The notes under the pieces are model-generated. The model was not told the DNA's origin and did no database searches. It was given only the letters and a program-made list of their open reading frames with translations. Of a stretch of DNA of 64,000 bases, positions 34,851 to 46,905 are shown in pieces (the first letter of the stretch is position 1; each line of letters starts with the position of its first letter). Both the position numbers and the translations under genes were made by a program. Source of the DNA: Cyanoderma ruficeps (taxonomy: Eukaryota; Chordata; Aves; Passeriformes; Timaliidae); assembly GCA_008694505.1 (NCBI GenBank), contig VZDJ01000046.1, forward strand, positions 1,872,648 to 1,936,647, given 5' to 3'.

Positions 34851-34969
34851 TGTGGTGGGTTTACATGGGGAGGTTCTGGCAGGGGGGTGAATACAGAGGC
34901 GGCTCCTGTGAGGAGCTGCCAGGAGCTTCCCCTGTGTCCCACACAGCCAATTCCAGCCGTGAGATGTTC
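34851..34969 (+). mobile_element. LTR 5' fragment, sense
   Basis: 'tgtggtgggtttacatgggg', 'aggttctggcaggggggtg', 'ctgtgaggagctgccagg' and 'acacagccaattccagcc' follow in order. This resembles the start of a widespread avian LTR that I know from memory. Only about 120 bp remain, and the remainder is absent. The family name cannot be confirmed without a search. Confidence 0.5.
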
Positions 34970-35899
34970 TCAATTGATTTCAGCAGCTCCCAGCAGCTGC
35001 AGCGCAGGGATCTGTGAACAGTCTGCCATCAGAAGGAGATAAACCCTTTGAAGCATTGCTCTCTGATGCATTAGACATGTCCATCCTTCTGATGACTTGA
35101 TCTGCTCCCAGTAAAACTTATTTCTCTCTTCTGATGCTAAGGAGAACCTCAGCTGAGGATGTTTACATTGCAGATGTCTATAAATGCTCAGGCACCAGTC
35201 TATATTTACAATCTGGATGTTCACCAACTGATTCAGTCTGAAACATGAGGCTTCCTGGCTCTTAAAGTCCATCTTATGAAATTAGAATTACACGTAAAGA
35301 GTATTGCTTGCAGTCAGGCAAGGGAAACTGAACAAAGCAACTTGTGCTCCTGGAGCTGCCTCTGTCTGGGGAATTTTGTGACTACATTTCCTACAGACAT
35401 ATCAGACACTCATCTTTCTGGAGGTTTTGCCAACCTTAAATAGTTTCAGTCCCCCCCTGAATTACTGAATTTCAGCCTTTCTTCACCCACCAGCTGCACC
35501 GTGTCTCCAGTGCACCCACAGGTCCACATCCATCTCTCACTGCATACACGTAAATGAATAGGATTTTAATATGAGCAGGGGGAAGTACTCTAAAACCAAA
35601 CAAGATTATGTTACAAGGAATGAAATCAGATTACATCTCAGCTCCCCAAGTCGATGGGAGAATGGAGGGATGGACTGTATTAATTAAAAAAGATGATGTT
35701 TAGACATGCATTCATGTCCATGTAAAGGCCAGGAGCAGCCATTTGCTGGGGTTACCATCATGCTGACTGCTGAGCTTGGAAGGGGAGGTGCAAAATGACA
35801 GGTGAAAAATGCTCTCCTTTGGCCTTGGCTGGCAGAGAGGCGCTGCTGCCACAGCACTGTGGTGGTGGAATGTCTCTTTTAGAGCACCTTTTGTGTGTT
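34970..35899. other. Unique sequence, no gene recognised
   Basis: No gene or repeat recognised. Confidence 0.5.
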
Positions 35900-36390
35900 G
35901 GGCCTTCGGGACTGCTGCTGGGTGTTTCTCAAACCTTTATTGCACCATCAGGATTTTGCATAGCTAAAGGACGGCAGCAGGCCACGTCAGCCAGCAGCAG
36001 CTGTAAATTTCTTTGTTACAGAGCATCTTAAAAACTTTTCAGCCAATAGTGTGCTGCTAAAGCTTACAGACAGTTGTTTTAGCCAGTCAATTATAGCACA
36101 GGTTCACCTGCTTTGAACAATGTTCTCTTGTGTGTTTTTCTATTAACAACACACAACACCCCTATTAAGCATAAGACCTCCTACTATCCTGTCAGGCATA
36201 TATTTTCTGCAGTGTTAAGATCTATTCAAGCCAAACCTAGAAACTCAGCTTTCGTTTCCCACGTCCTTGTTTGCTGTACTACTGTATCTTTTCTAGTTTC
36301 AAACTTTTCAGTCGCAGCAGATTCTGAGTTCTCAGCTTTCTCTGTTTGAGGCCTACTTTTTCGGCTTCTAAAAATCCTTTTTACTTTTAG
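35900..36390 (-). mobile_element. Possible old LTR, antisense
   Basis: On minus there is a poly(A)-like gcaataaagg near 35945, and inverted CCAAT elements ('agccaatag', 'agccagtcaatt') lie in the part that would be U3. The general arrangement resembles the LTRs at 22.2-22.8 kb and 49.7-50.3 kb. Edges and target duplication were not found. Confidence 0.35.
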
Positions 36391-38177
36391 TGTTTCCCAC
36401 TTTTGCTGCAGTGAGGGGTTTGCTACACACTGGGGTTTTAGAGCATGTTCTCACCACCCCAAGCTGGCTTTACATGAGCCAGCACTGGATCCTTGTGCTG
36501 GCAGATTGTCTCCAGCACTTTCAGATTTTACATTCTAATGAGAGAAAAACCCTAATGGCACAGCTCAGACAGACTCTCTGACTGCCCATTGCAATACATG
36601 GGCACTGAGGTAAATTTGCAGAGGAATGATAATCCCTAATCCTCCAAACCCTTGGCCCTGCTATCTGTCCAGCCTCTTCAATAAAACAAATCATGCAGAT
36701 TTTGCATGGTTTCCTGTCAGAACAAGAATATGATGGGCCTCCAGCCTCCTGGTGCTGCAGTAAACCTGGATCTGGCAAAGGAAAATCAAAGCAGAAGGAG
36801 AAAGAGAGGACTTTTTACCAAGAATCCTCCCTCAAATCAGCCTGAAAGCACATTTAGCTGCCCGTAGCATTTCCTTTTGACAAAGAAAAAAGTAATAATC
36901 ATCCCCAGCTGTGACCCTAGCAATAAACACATTCCTATTGTCGTTCTCAGGCCATAAACCCACAGTTTCTCTGCTGGAAACAAAGACTCGTTCAGGTGCC
37001 AAGCATGAAGGGCTGTTATTTGTACAAAAACTGCACTTTTAGGGGAAGTTCACAATCACCCTAAGAGGTCTGTGTGCTTTCAAGCAGTGTGAATCCACCA
37101 TTCCCAGCAGTCTGCACATCATCTAGTTTGTGTTGACTTCTCTGCAGCCACAGAAGACACAGAGTTTGAAATATTGTTGTGTTCTTCCAATTCAATTTAC
37201 CATCTTCTGCCTTAGATGGCTCACCTGCTGTGGACCTAATTCTGCTTCCAGTTATACAAGAGTAAACCAGCAGGAAAAGCTCTCCCCATCCCTGAGTTAT
37301 ATTGGAGGGAGGAAGAAAAAAAAAAAGCTGTACAGGTTCCCTTTTGTACAGGAACTGTACAGCAACACCAATCCTCCTAAGAGCTGAAGAAAAGGGTTCC
37401 AAGAAACCATAACAATAATACCCATTTTCTTCTTTCATTTCAGCAAAAAAATATTGGCCTCCTGAGCCCTAAAGGGGACTTACACAGCTTTTATGGAAAT
37501 TTATTGGGTATTTCATTATTCATCCCTTTTAATTTTGAAGAATAATAATCATTATTACAATAATGCTGTTATGACCTAGAATATCAGCTGGCCTTAGAGA
37601 ACAAAGAGTCGTCTGAAAAGAAGCAAGAATTGTCTGAAAGGATGTGATTTGTCTGGAAGAACTGTGTAGATGTCTGTGCCTTGGTTGTTTCTCTCAACTG
37701 CTTCAGAGTCACTGGGAAGTAAGGATTTGTTGGGGATGATTAATCTCATGTTGAAATAAGTGTCTGCAATAAGTCAAAGGAATCATCTGTTTCTCTGTGT
37801 TACTCATAGCAAGAAATTCAGCTCCTGCTGAGCAGTATTCATCAACAATGCAGATATCTCACTTTATGGGAGGTATTTAATCATGGGGTCAGACTGTAAG
37901 GTTATATTTCTACAGAGGGAAAAATAATTTATATGTTGAGGGAAGACTTCTATCCTTCAAATGCAGGTTCTCGCAGGTGTTGTGCTGCTCTGCACCAGCA
38001 GTGTTTGCTCATCTTGGAAGTTTTTATGGGGTGATGGGAATGGACACAGTGAATTAGAAAGTGACTCAGAAAACTGAGTTTTATCCATCCCTGCTTGTTG
38101 CCTTGAGTTTTCTGTCTTTTGTCTTCCTGTAGAACTTTCACACGCAGCCTTGATGTAAATAATGTCTATTCTTAAAA
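36391..38177. other. Unique sequence, no gene recognised
   Basis: No gene or repeat recognised, apart from an A12 run near 37315-37326 and AT-rich sequence near 37500-37565. Confidence 0.55.
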
Positions 38178-38412
38178 TGTTTTCTTCTCCTGTGAGAGAA
38201 GAAATGATTGATGGTGATGTCCACCATCCAGGTTGAAGGGGTGGCGACCTGTGTAGCCAATCCCTTGACCTCTGTACATATCTATAAATACTGGAGTCAA
38301 AATAAAATTTGGAGAGAGGTTTTCTACAACAGCCGTGTCCTGAGCCTCTCTCGCGTGTTCCTAAATTGGGACACGCCCAGCTTCGCCCCACGACATCTGG
38401 TGACCCCAAATG
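38178..38412 (+). mobile_element. LTR plus tRNA-Trp-type primer-binding site (family H, copy 2)
   Basis: The LTR starts TGTTTTCTTC at 38178. It has a TATA box (ctataaatactgg, near 38281) and a poly(A) signal (aaataaaat, near 38301), and ends CGACA at 38395. After TC, TGGTGACCCC (38398-38407) matches the first ten bases of the primer-binding site complementary to tRNA-Trp, as used by avian leukosis-type viruses; later bases have diverged. The LTR is only about 218 bp, short for a retrovirus. No gag, pol or env-like frame follows, so this is a truncated insertion. A perfect 9-bp stem lies at 38181-38204. Confidence 0.8.
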
Positions 38413-39207
38413 TGTGAGAACTGCAGCTCAAGCAACACCTGCTTACCATGAAAATCATCTTATAAATTTTTTCTCTTCCTGTGGCCAGTAATTTTTCCAT
38501 CCAGATAAATCTGCATGCCTTTTTGAGGCAAAATCACAGTTTCACTGGATTTCTGCATCTGTGGAGGCTGACTGGAAGTAAGGATTCACTCTGAGCTGCA
38601 TGCAGCTTATGTGCACTTCACTTATAGCTATATCCTAGCATCCAAATCCCATTAGAGACTCCCAAATTCAGTATTTTTCATGCTTCTCTGGGGTCGCCCT
38701 GGCTTTCTTCTCTCTGTGAAAAGTGTTGAAAATCCAGAGAAGTGAAAATTATGTTTTCTTTCCTCCTTGTCCATACGATCCCTGCAGATCCCTGCCCTTT
38801 GCACTGTGCTTGACTCTAAGGAAGAGCACACAGCCCTTAAGCTTTAAGCACACTGTCAGAAATCATTATATCTTCCAGACAGGAAAGACAGTTTGGTGAA
38901 AAAAAGTAAAGGAAAAATATCAGATTCTTGGAGTATTTTTCAAGATGCTTTATCCTTAGGATTCAGAGGTGCCATATAATGTATTAATAAAAGAAGAAAA
39001 CATTGTGGGTGGTTTTGTTGTGAGGTTTTTTTCCTTTTTTAATGTTTTTCTGTACTTGTTACTACAGGCCTGCAGATATGCTCAGCAGTAATTAGAGACA
39101 GGTTTTGTGTGGATTTCTTTGTCTGTGCTCTCTCTGTGGAACTTGGGGGATGATCAGGATGCAGAGCAGAGAGAACAGGAGGTGGCTGGAATAGCACCTT
39201 TCCTCCT
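38413..39207. other. Unique sequence, no gene recognised
   Basis: Unique DNA. If the provirus to the left ever had a body, none of it is recognisable here. Confidence 0.5.
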
Positions 39208-39862
39208 TGTCCTGGTTTGGAAAGACAGGTGTCTGACAGGGAAAAGCAGAGCTTCCCTTGGAATGGAGAATGTAAACCCCCTCCCTCTGAATTATTATAA
39301 TTTTGAAATTAAGGGGCTCTCAGGCAAAGATATGGGAATAGGAATAACAGTTCTTTACTAGGAAAATTAAAAACTAAAATGTAGTAGTACAAAAAAGCAA
39401 ACAAACAAAAAGGAAAACACTGACAGAACCAGAACAGAGCCTGACACCCTGTTGGTCAGGGTGTTGGTGTCCAGTCAAGTCCTCCTGTGGTGACAGATGT
39501 GGTTCTGTTGGAGCAGAGATGATCCTGTAGGAGGGTGGAGTTTTCCTCTGAAGGTCCAGTGGTGCTGAGATGGGTCTGGTCTCCCTCTGGGAATCCAGTG
39601 CAAACAGGCTGTGCTGGTGTTCTGAATCCCAGGTTTGATCCAGATAGGAATGCTGGGCTCCTCCCCCTGGGTGGAGCATCTCCCCATGGGATGATGGAAT
39701 TGTATCAGCCCTGCAGTGAGCCTGGATGGCCCATGAAGAGCAGATATCCCCTGGAGGGAGGATGGGTCCTGGAAGAGATAAAGAATTCACCTCCCCACCT
39801 GGTTTAACAGATGGTGATAGAATACAAACTTTTGGTTACATCTTGCCTTGAAACCCAAGACA
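39208..39862 (-). mobile_element. LTR (family D, copy 1), probable ERVL type
   Basis: The element runs from TGTCCTGG (39208) to CAAGACA (39862). The minus strand reads TGTCTTGGGTTTC...CCAGGACA, with a poly(A)-like agtaaagaac near 39360. It is flanked by CTCCT (39203-39207) and CTCTT (39863-39867), a 5-bp duplication with one mismatch. A second copy lies at 55058-55695, also minus and about 90% identical by eye. A 5-bp duplication fits ERVL-type elements. Both strands have long open frames over it (for example 39374-39790 minus); these are found in both copies and are not known proteins. Confidence 0.8.
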
Positions 39863-42800
39863 CTCTTGCATGCCGCTCTGCACAGTCTGTGCTTCACTAT
39901 TCCATGCTCTCCACCTCCTATCCACAGGAAAGACTCCAGTGAGCTGCTCTGCAGCTTTCACTGCTCCATCCACCACCCCATGGCTGCTGACCTTGCCACA
40001 CCCCTCCTTCACAATAGAGGAGAGATCTCCTGGGTTTGCTCAGGAAAATAAAGCTGCAGGAAGGAGCCGCTGGCACATGCTGGTCACCAAATTTGCCCTT
40101 GGGGTGGACCAGAGCCTGGTAACCTTGCCTTGGAAGGCGATGTAAAAGCAGTAGGGTTGAGGGGAACAGTGGCACACCAGGAGAAACTTTGCAGTCCTCA
40201 GGACCAGTGGTTGTGCTTTCTTTTATATCTCGACTAGGCTGAGTTTCAAATTTAAGGGTCCAAACCCTTGAGGACCAGTGTCAGGATCTCATTATATCAC
40301 ACAGAGTGGCAGCACCTTTGTTTTTTACTTCTGAAAGACTCCACAACTGCAGAGAATGTTCTCTCAGCACCTAAAGTCCATTTGGTAAAACTCCATCAGC
40401 ACCTTCTAAACCCTCCTGCAAACCAGCTCCTTTTCCATGTCTTGCTGCCCCAAACTTTTCTGCTTCAGGCAGTGAAGGGAAGCTGGAACAACACCTGGCT
40501 GTGTATCCTGTGCACTTAACAGGGATGATGGCAGACACATCTTCCTTCCCTGCAAACCCTCCTTCATCCTTCCCTTGCCCTGCTCATTGTGTGCAGTTCA
40601 TTATCTTCTCTGAGACTCTCTTTAATTCCAGTGGAGGATAAAAGCTGGCTGTAACAATGCAGCACATCCCCATAAAGGCAGGAAAAGAAAGAGAGAGAGA
40701 TTCCAGCTTCCTACTGGGTGACAAATCAGTCAATTCTTGGCTGCCAGCTGATAGGATTATCCTAAATAGGCTTTGTGAGGCCTGCGTTTTATGCACACAC
40801 ACTCGTCCAGATTAAGTGATAACGTTTTTGATGCATGAATTAAATAATAATGTGAGGATATCAGTCACTGATGGCTTCAAACAACAAAAAATACCAATCT
40901 GGTACCTTATTAATCATTAAAATGAGCCCCATGAAAACAGCCGTTCCTCAGCTTTTATGAACTGGCATTTCTCCACTGAAATCAACAGCATTGCATTAAT
41001 TTTCTGCTGTGGGAAAATTGACCCATTAAGTTTTTTTATTATTGTTAAATGTTACATTAGGGCTGGCACTGCAGTGAGGCTTTCCAGGGAGAGCTGTACA
41101 TAAAATTATCATAATGATGGACTTAACTGTGAACACGTTTCCTTGTTAGCAGTGTTTCAGGTAATTTTTAACATTATTCATTCAGAAGTGGGACATACCT
41201 TGGACAGGCAGAGGTGCAAAGTACAGCCTGGTGTTAAAAGAAAGATATTCTGTAATTCTATGATTCTGTGGTATGTGACTGAGTACATGACAGAAATTTT
41301 CTTATGCACTCACACATTTCAGGCAAAGGCAAAATTCCCCTGTGTTTTTTCAGCCCAGCTGTGAAGCAGAGAATGATTTTACATGCAGAAGCCTCCACTA
41401 TAAACCAGACTCTTAAGGACCAAGGAATAGTTTTCTCTTCAGGATTCAGTTTTGGGTTCTAATTATCACAATTTGGCAAGTTAACTAAGTTGTTGTAACG
41501 GCCCATATGCACCACATCAGCCTGCAGGAAACATTAATGCCTGAAAGCTGAACTCTTTTTATGGATGCTTGGCCTTTTCACAAGTGCTAAGTGAAATATA
41601 TTAAAATTATCTCAGTGAGTTTAAGTTACAAGACAGTTCATTACATGTGCCACGTGGCTGACAGAGTGCATCTCATCAGTAACCATTGCTCAGGTGATAT
41701 CACTTTAATTGGCTCATTAATTTGAGACTTCAGCTGGTACATTGCAAGTCTAATTTTCCCTTGCCTGGCAGAGGTGCACAGACTTTCCAAACTGCAAGTA
41801 GCAATTCTTGCCAGCACAGGACGAGAAAATTCTTCTGCTGTTAATTCAGGAGTTTCTGTTCCCTGCACAGCCAAGCACTGTCTGCCCCAGCTCCTGTCAG
41901 GCTCTTCATCCCAACAAGCTGTCACCACTGGCTCTGCCTTGTGTGCCAAAAGGAGCCAGTCTGCTCCTCCACACCAACCTCTGTAACAAACCAAAATTCC
42001 ATCCCACGACTCATTTCACCCACCCAGTGCCTGCTCCCAAACCAATCTTGATTGAAAGGTGTTCTCCCTGAAGATTTTACTAATGATCCATGTCACTCCA
42101 CTTTATTATATGTTCTCATTTCTGGTTTGATTTGTCCAGCTTTCATTTCCTCTTAGAGTCTTCTGTTTTCCCATTCTTTGCCAAAATGTAAGGATGCCAA
42201 AGTTAGAATTACGTTTTCTATAAGTACTTAGATATCAGACACAAAGGGATAACATGGCTCATTATTTAGTTCCTTCCCTTTTAGTGTTTTAAAAAGTTAT
42301 TAACGCATAAAAATTTTACTGCGCCGATTGTCGGTCCTTTTATCATTTTGTGCTATTAAAAAAGCTGCAAAAATCTCTCAGTTAATTCAGAACACCCATG
42401 AATTAACACTGCCAGCCCACTCTGTTTTGTTTGGCGCCCTGACACGCTAGACTGTTGGGTCTGCTATAAATTCAATTATGCAAAGCACCCACTGGTCTCC
42501 TGAGCTGATGCCCTTGTGCTTGTGTTCCATAGTGGTGGAGTGCAGCACAAGGTGTTGTCACGCTCTTTGGAGCTGCCCAAACCCTAAAGTTTGACCTGAG
42601 TGATGTTGTGTCTGAGCTAATTAATCCTGTTTCTCTGTGGAACTAATTAGCTGAGGTGCTGTGGTGTGATGGCTGAGTTATCGAGTTTGATTCTGTCTTG
42701 ATTTCCTCCAATGTCTTTCTTGAAGCCGTGGTGTACACACCCAGCTGATCATGAAGAGAGTCCCACTGGAGAAAACCCTGGACAGACATTAAAAAATGCA

Positions 42801-44403
42801 TCAGCCGTGAGCATTAATGAGGGTATCAGGGACTGTTCACTCATCATGTACAGGAAAAGCTTTTTATGCCAAAATCTTAGAGATGTTACCCAACCGCCCA
42901 CATCCAAATCAGTGACAAAACCAGACTCTACCAAAAAAAAAACAAACAACCCAAACCAAAAAACTGAAAGCTGTTAATGTAACCAGAAAGAGAAGAGCTG
43001 ACAGAAGCTCAGGGAAATGAAGCTCCCCACATCAGTTCTGAGTTTGGATCATTGATTCCAGTCACGGCTAATTACCTGAAGTCCATCAAGGGCAATTGAC
43101 TGGATGTGGTTTCCTCAGTTATTTACCTCCACACGGCAGAAGGACATGGAATTTACCAGCTTCACAACCCTGACACGATAGGAATTTGTCACCTATTGAT
43201 GTGCAAGCTCAGCTTGCTCCCAGTTTAAGGAGGAAGGGGTGCAAAATGTGTAAAGTCACATTGGAAGGCTCTGAACCTGCCTCCAAACTGAGAAGACTCC
43301 CAAGGGGCTGTCACTAAATGACAGGAAAAGAAAGGACCATGAAAGGACCATTGAAAGGACAAAAAAATCTGCTTTTTCAGAAGCTCCCTGCTCTACCAGC
43401 ACCCAAAATACACAGAAACTGACACTTCAAGCTTCAAAACTTCAGGAGACCTGAAGGGATGAATTGTTTGCCCAAAGAATCCTTGCAAACCACCTGATGT
43501 GCACCTGTCACTCAGAAGTGACAGAATCTCTGACAGCTGCACAAACCCAGTTCACACCTCCTGTGTGAACACAGTTTTCAGCTGCTGCCTAGACCCAGAA
43601 ATCTGTTGAAAGGTGTATTTGGCGAATGGAAATGATCTGCTGTGGCCTTGTTTGGTTTTGAGAACCTGTCATACTAGACTGAAAGAAGTTCCCTGATAAG
43701 GCTTGGGTTAAGAAGCTCATCTTGGAGCGCTCTACACTTGGACAAAAACACAACTCCCATGAAGAAAAATGCAAAATACTTGAGCTAGTTGGAGTAGTCA
43801 TGTCTCTGTAAGAGTTTGTTTCTTTGTGGGTGCTCTTTGGGGTACATTCTGATGGCAAGACAACTTTTAATTGATGGTTTGGAGAGGAATCCGGAATGAT
43901 TTGCTTGATGACTTGCCGGGATGACTCATGTCCAGCAGGAAACAAGGCAGTGATAAACTCAAATGAGGCTGTGGGAGGCAACATGCTAAAAGCTCATTAT
44001 AAGCATCATTCTTCTAACCAGTTTTATGATGCAGAACAGATTCCAGGTTATTGCAATCATTTTACTGTGAAGGGCATATGAGGACTAGGGCGGGACGTGC
44101 TCTCAGGCAATATCCTCTTCTCTTTGTAGAAAATTTGGAGAGTAATTTTCAAAAGAATCTGGACTCAGAGAAATCTGGTTCTCCTCTGCACCTGGCATGC
44201 TCTGGAAATTTTGGAAAGAGTTCTACTTGTTTGAAGATGCTCTGTGACACGTCAGTGTGAATGTGTTTTACAGAGAGATGAAACACAGACAGGTTATTAT
44301 GAAAAGGTCCAGGAAGATTCCAACTCCACGACAGCTCTGTGAAGGACAGGATCCCAAGAATCCCTGTCTTTAGTTCCCTGTCTTTCACACAGATGAAGAT
44401 CTG
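39863..44403. other. Unique sequence, no gene recognised
   Basis: About 4.5 kb without a gene. Near 41247-41275 'attctgtaattctatgattctgtgg' could be a CR1 tail relic. A short CA tract lies at about 42931-42966. The stretch 42290-42480 mixes AT-rich DNA with two isolated CpG-rich words and could be a conserved non-coding element, but I cannot show this. Confidence 0.5.
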
Positions 44404-44752
44404 TAGTGGGTTGACCTTGTCTGGAGGCCAGGTGGCCAGAACTTTATATAAAAGCCAAGAAAAAGGAGGATGAAGTGGAATATTCCTAATGATGAGCTTT
44501 GTCTTCTGGAACAACACGCTCTGTGTCCTGGGAAGACACTGGATGTTCTCCATCTGCCGAGGGGAAGCAGATAATATATATTTCATTTTCCTTTGGACCA
44601 CACACAGCCTTTGCTCTTGCTTTGTTAAACAGCCTTCCTCTTGACCCAAAAGGATTTTTCCATCCTGTTTTCTCCCTCTTTGTTCTGCTGAGGAGGGGAG
44701 TGATGGAGTGGCTTGGTGGGCACCTGGTGTCCAGCAATGCCAACCCACCACC
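44404..44752 (-). mobile_element. Possible LTR/ERV-derived element with inverted ends
   Basis: On minus, from 44752, the text 'ggtgggttggcattgctgg', 'accaggtgcccaccaag' and 'ctccatcactcccctcctc' resembles an avian retroviral repeat I know from memory. At the left, 'gtgggttgaccttgtctgg' plus 'ccaggtggcc' (44407-44437) is the same motif in the opposite orientation, so the ends form an imperfect inverted repeat. A minus frame of about 200 codons crosses it but has no recognisable domain. Confidence 0.45.
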
Positions 44753-46799
44753 CCTTTTTCTTTGGTTTAATTTCCCCCTGGGTTAAACCACAGCCCCATC
44801 CATCTCTGCCCTTGCACTGTGCAGTTTGATCCCTGATTAAGGAAGGTCTGACTCACACTACCTGTTATTTGACAGTCAAAGGAAAAAATGCTTATAAGGT
44901 GTGATTTACAGAACATATTTTATGCATCTCTTTGGAGTTTAGATCAGTAATGAGAAACTAAATTTGACTCCTTCATCATGGATGGACAGGAACTACTACT
45001 GCTGGAAAATAAAACCCCTCATTAGAGCAGATAAATCTCATCTATGTTCTTTGGAATTCTGTCTTCATTCCACTATAAATTACGGACTGCCTGAGTCGGG
45101 ATACAAGAAAGATCTGCATTTTTGTATAACTCGTTAGGTTGACTGACATCTTATTCATTTATTTGCTATTCCTGTTGTATTATATGTGTGCATATATGTA
45201 TATATATATGGAAAAATTTAGAGGTGTCAACATTATTCATGGTATGCTTTAATAATCATGGTATGGCTTTTTTTTTTCAAAAACAAAGTTGTTTTTTTTT
45301 TNCAGTGGGAAAAAAAGAATGAGAAGAATTCTTTGTAGACATCTATAATTTTCTTATTTTTGTGTGAGAACCCTGTGTTTGTGATTTTCATACACAGACT
45401 CTCAGTGCACACTGGATACCTGTGTCCTTGATGGTTGCAAAATTAGCAGCAAGATATGCATAGGAAATTCTTGATAAGTACTCATTAAGCAGTCATCACT
45501 ACCCAATTATGCTAATGAATCAGACGGAATGGGAAGTGGTGCACTTTTAGATGAAGTTTCCAGAAGAATTGAGGGGGACATTTTATGGCATTCTGCAGAG
45601 AAACGGAAATGGAAGAACTGTAGTGGTGATGTTTAAGGCCAGTTGCATGAAGTTTTTTATCAGGCAACCACTAAGAAGCCACCAGTTTGCTTGGGGAATT
45701 AAATCAGGCTTCCTGCTGGAACAGAGTGGAATGAAAATGGCACCAAAAGTGGGGAATTTGGGGTGTAAGGAGATGGTGGTGGTTATATTTATAGAGGTTT
45801 TAATAGGACCTTGTGAAAACAGAAGGAGCTAGAAAAGAAGTGATAGACAAATATTTTGAGAAGAATCCTGCTGCTTTTAGCTATCCTAAACTTACCTGAC
45901 TAGTCTAAATTAAACTCTTAGGTACCCTGAGTGGTCTGCAAGGAGAGAGAGATACTTACAGGCTGTGATTTGTCCCATCTTTAAATATTTATTTAAGATT
46001 TCTGCACAAAAGTACCTTCTAGAGGTACCTAGAAGTACCTTTCTCTTTCTGTCTTTGTTTTCTTGGCAGTAAAAGGAACCTTCTCAACCAGATGAGACAC
46101 GTTTAGATTTTGAATAGCTGTTAGATTTTAAATGGTGTTTGGGGTTTTTCTTCAAACCTGAGCAGGGCTGTGATGCAAGGCCTCCGAAATATTTCAGGTT
46201 GTTCTTCCAGCAACGAGTATTTGCTTAGAGAAAGCTTTAAGAACTTTTTGCTTAAAGAAATTTCCCAAGTGGATTTTCTTGCCCTTCAAAAAATGCTGAT
46301 GAATAAGGGAGAGCATGGTTCACCAAAAAAAGGAGGATTTTTATAAGAACACTATATAAATACTGAATATATACTCTAAGTCTAATCTTGAAACACAATT
46401 TAAGATCAAATTTCATGTGGAGAAGAGCAAAGGGTTTGGCTGTAATATGGTTTATTGCCCTAAACCAGCACACTGCTCCATATACTCTTACTTTCCAAGG
46501 TGTAACAACATAATCCTGGACCCAAATGCAATGGGAAAAATAGGAATGGCCTCCAGCCATGTATGAGGGTTTTCCTTTGTCATCTTTGCAGTCTGTGTCC
46601 CTCTGGTTGTGCTGCTTTGACATAACTGCTGTAACACAACCCTGACCCCGTATTTCTGTCTCCTTTCCAGGCTGAGGAAGCCTCCCTGGATTCCTCCATG
46701 AGTGGGATTTTGCTGTTTAAATGTGGAACTAAACCAGTCAGCGAGGCTGACTGCAAAATCAAAACTGACTCCATCAATAAAATCATGTGTGTACAGCTG
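44753..46799. other. Unique sequence, no gene recognised
   Basis: Holds a (TA)n/(TG)n patch near 45178-45210, T runs near 45270-45301 and an ambiguous base at 45302 next to the T run. No gene recognised. Confidence 0.55.
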
Positions 46800-46905
46800 A
46801 GACAAAAAAAAAANAAAACCAAAAACCCACCAAACAAAACCATACTACAAAACCTAAAACAAAATAAACCAAAAAAACCCAACATTAACCCCACAAAACT
46901 AAAAC
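46800..46905. repeat. CA-rich low-complexity tract with N
   Basis: About 105 bases, almost all A and C (accaaaaacccaccaaaca-like), with an ambiguous base at 46814 inside the poly-A start. It is similar in composition to 7086-7380 and 50964-51358. Confidence 0.93.

Noticed and set aside
39374..39790. Minus frame of 138 codons matched by a frame at 55286-55630
   Set aside because: The similarity reflects two copies of the same LTR, not duplicated genes.
44149..44751. Minus-strand frame of 200 codons
   Set aside because: Most of its first half lies in the repeat at 44404-44752. No domain was recognised, and only its absence of stops suggests a gene.
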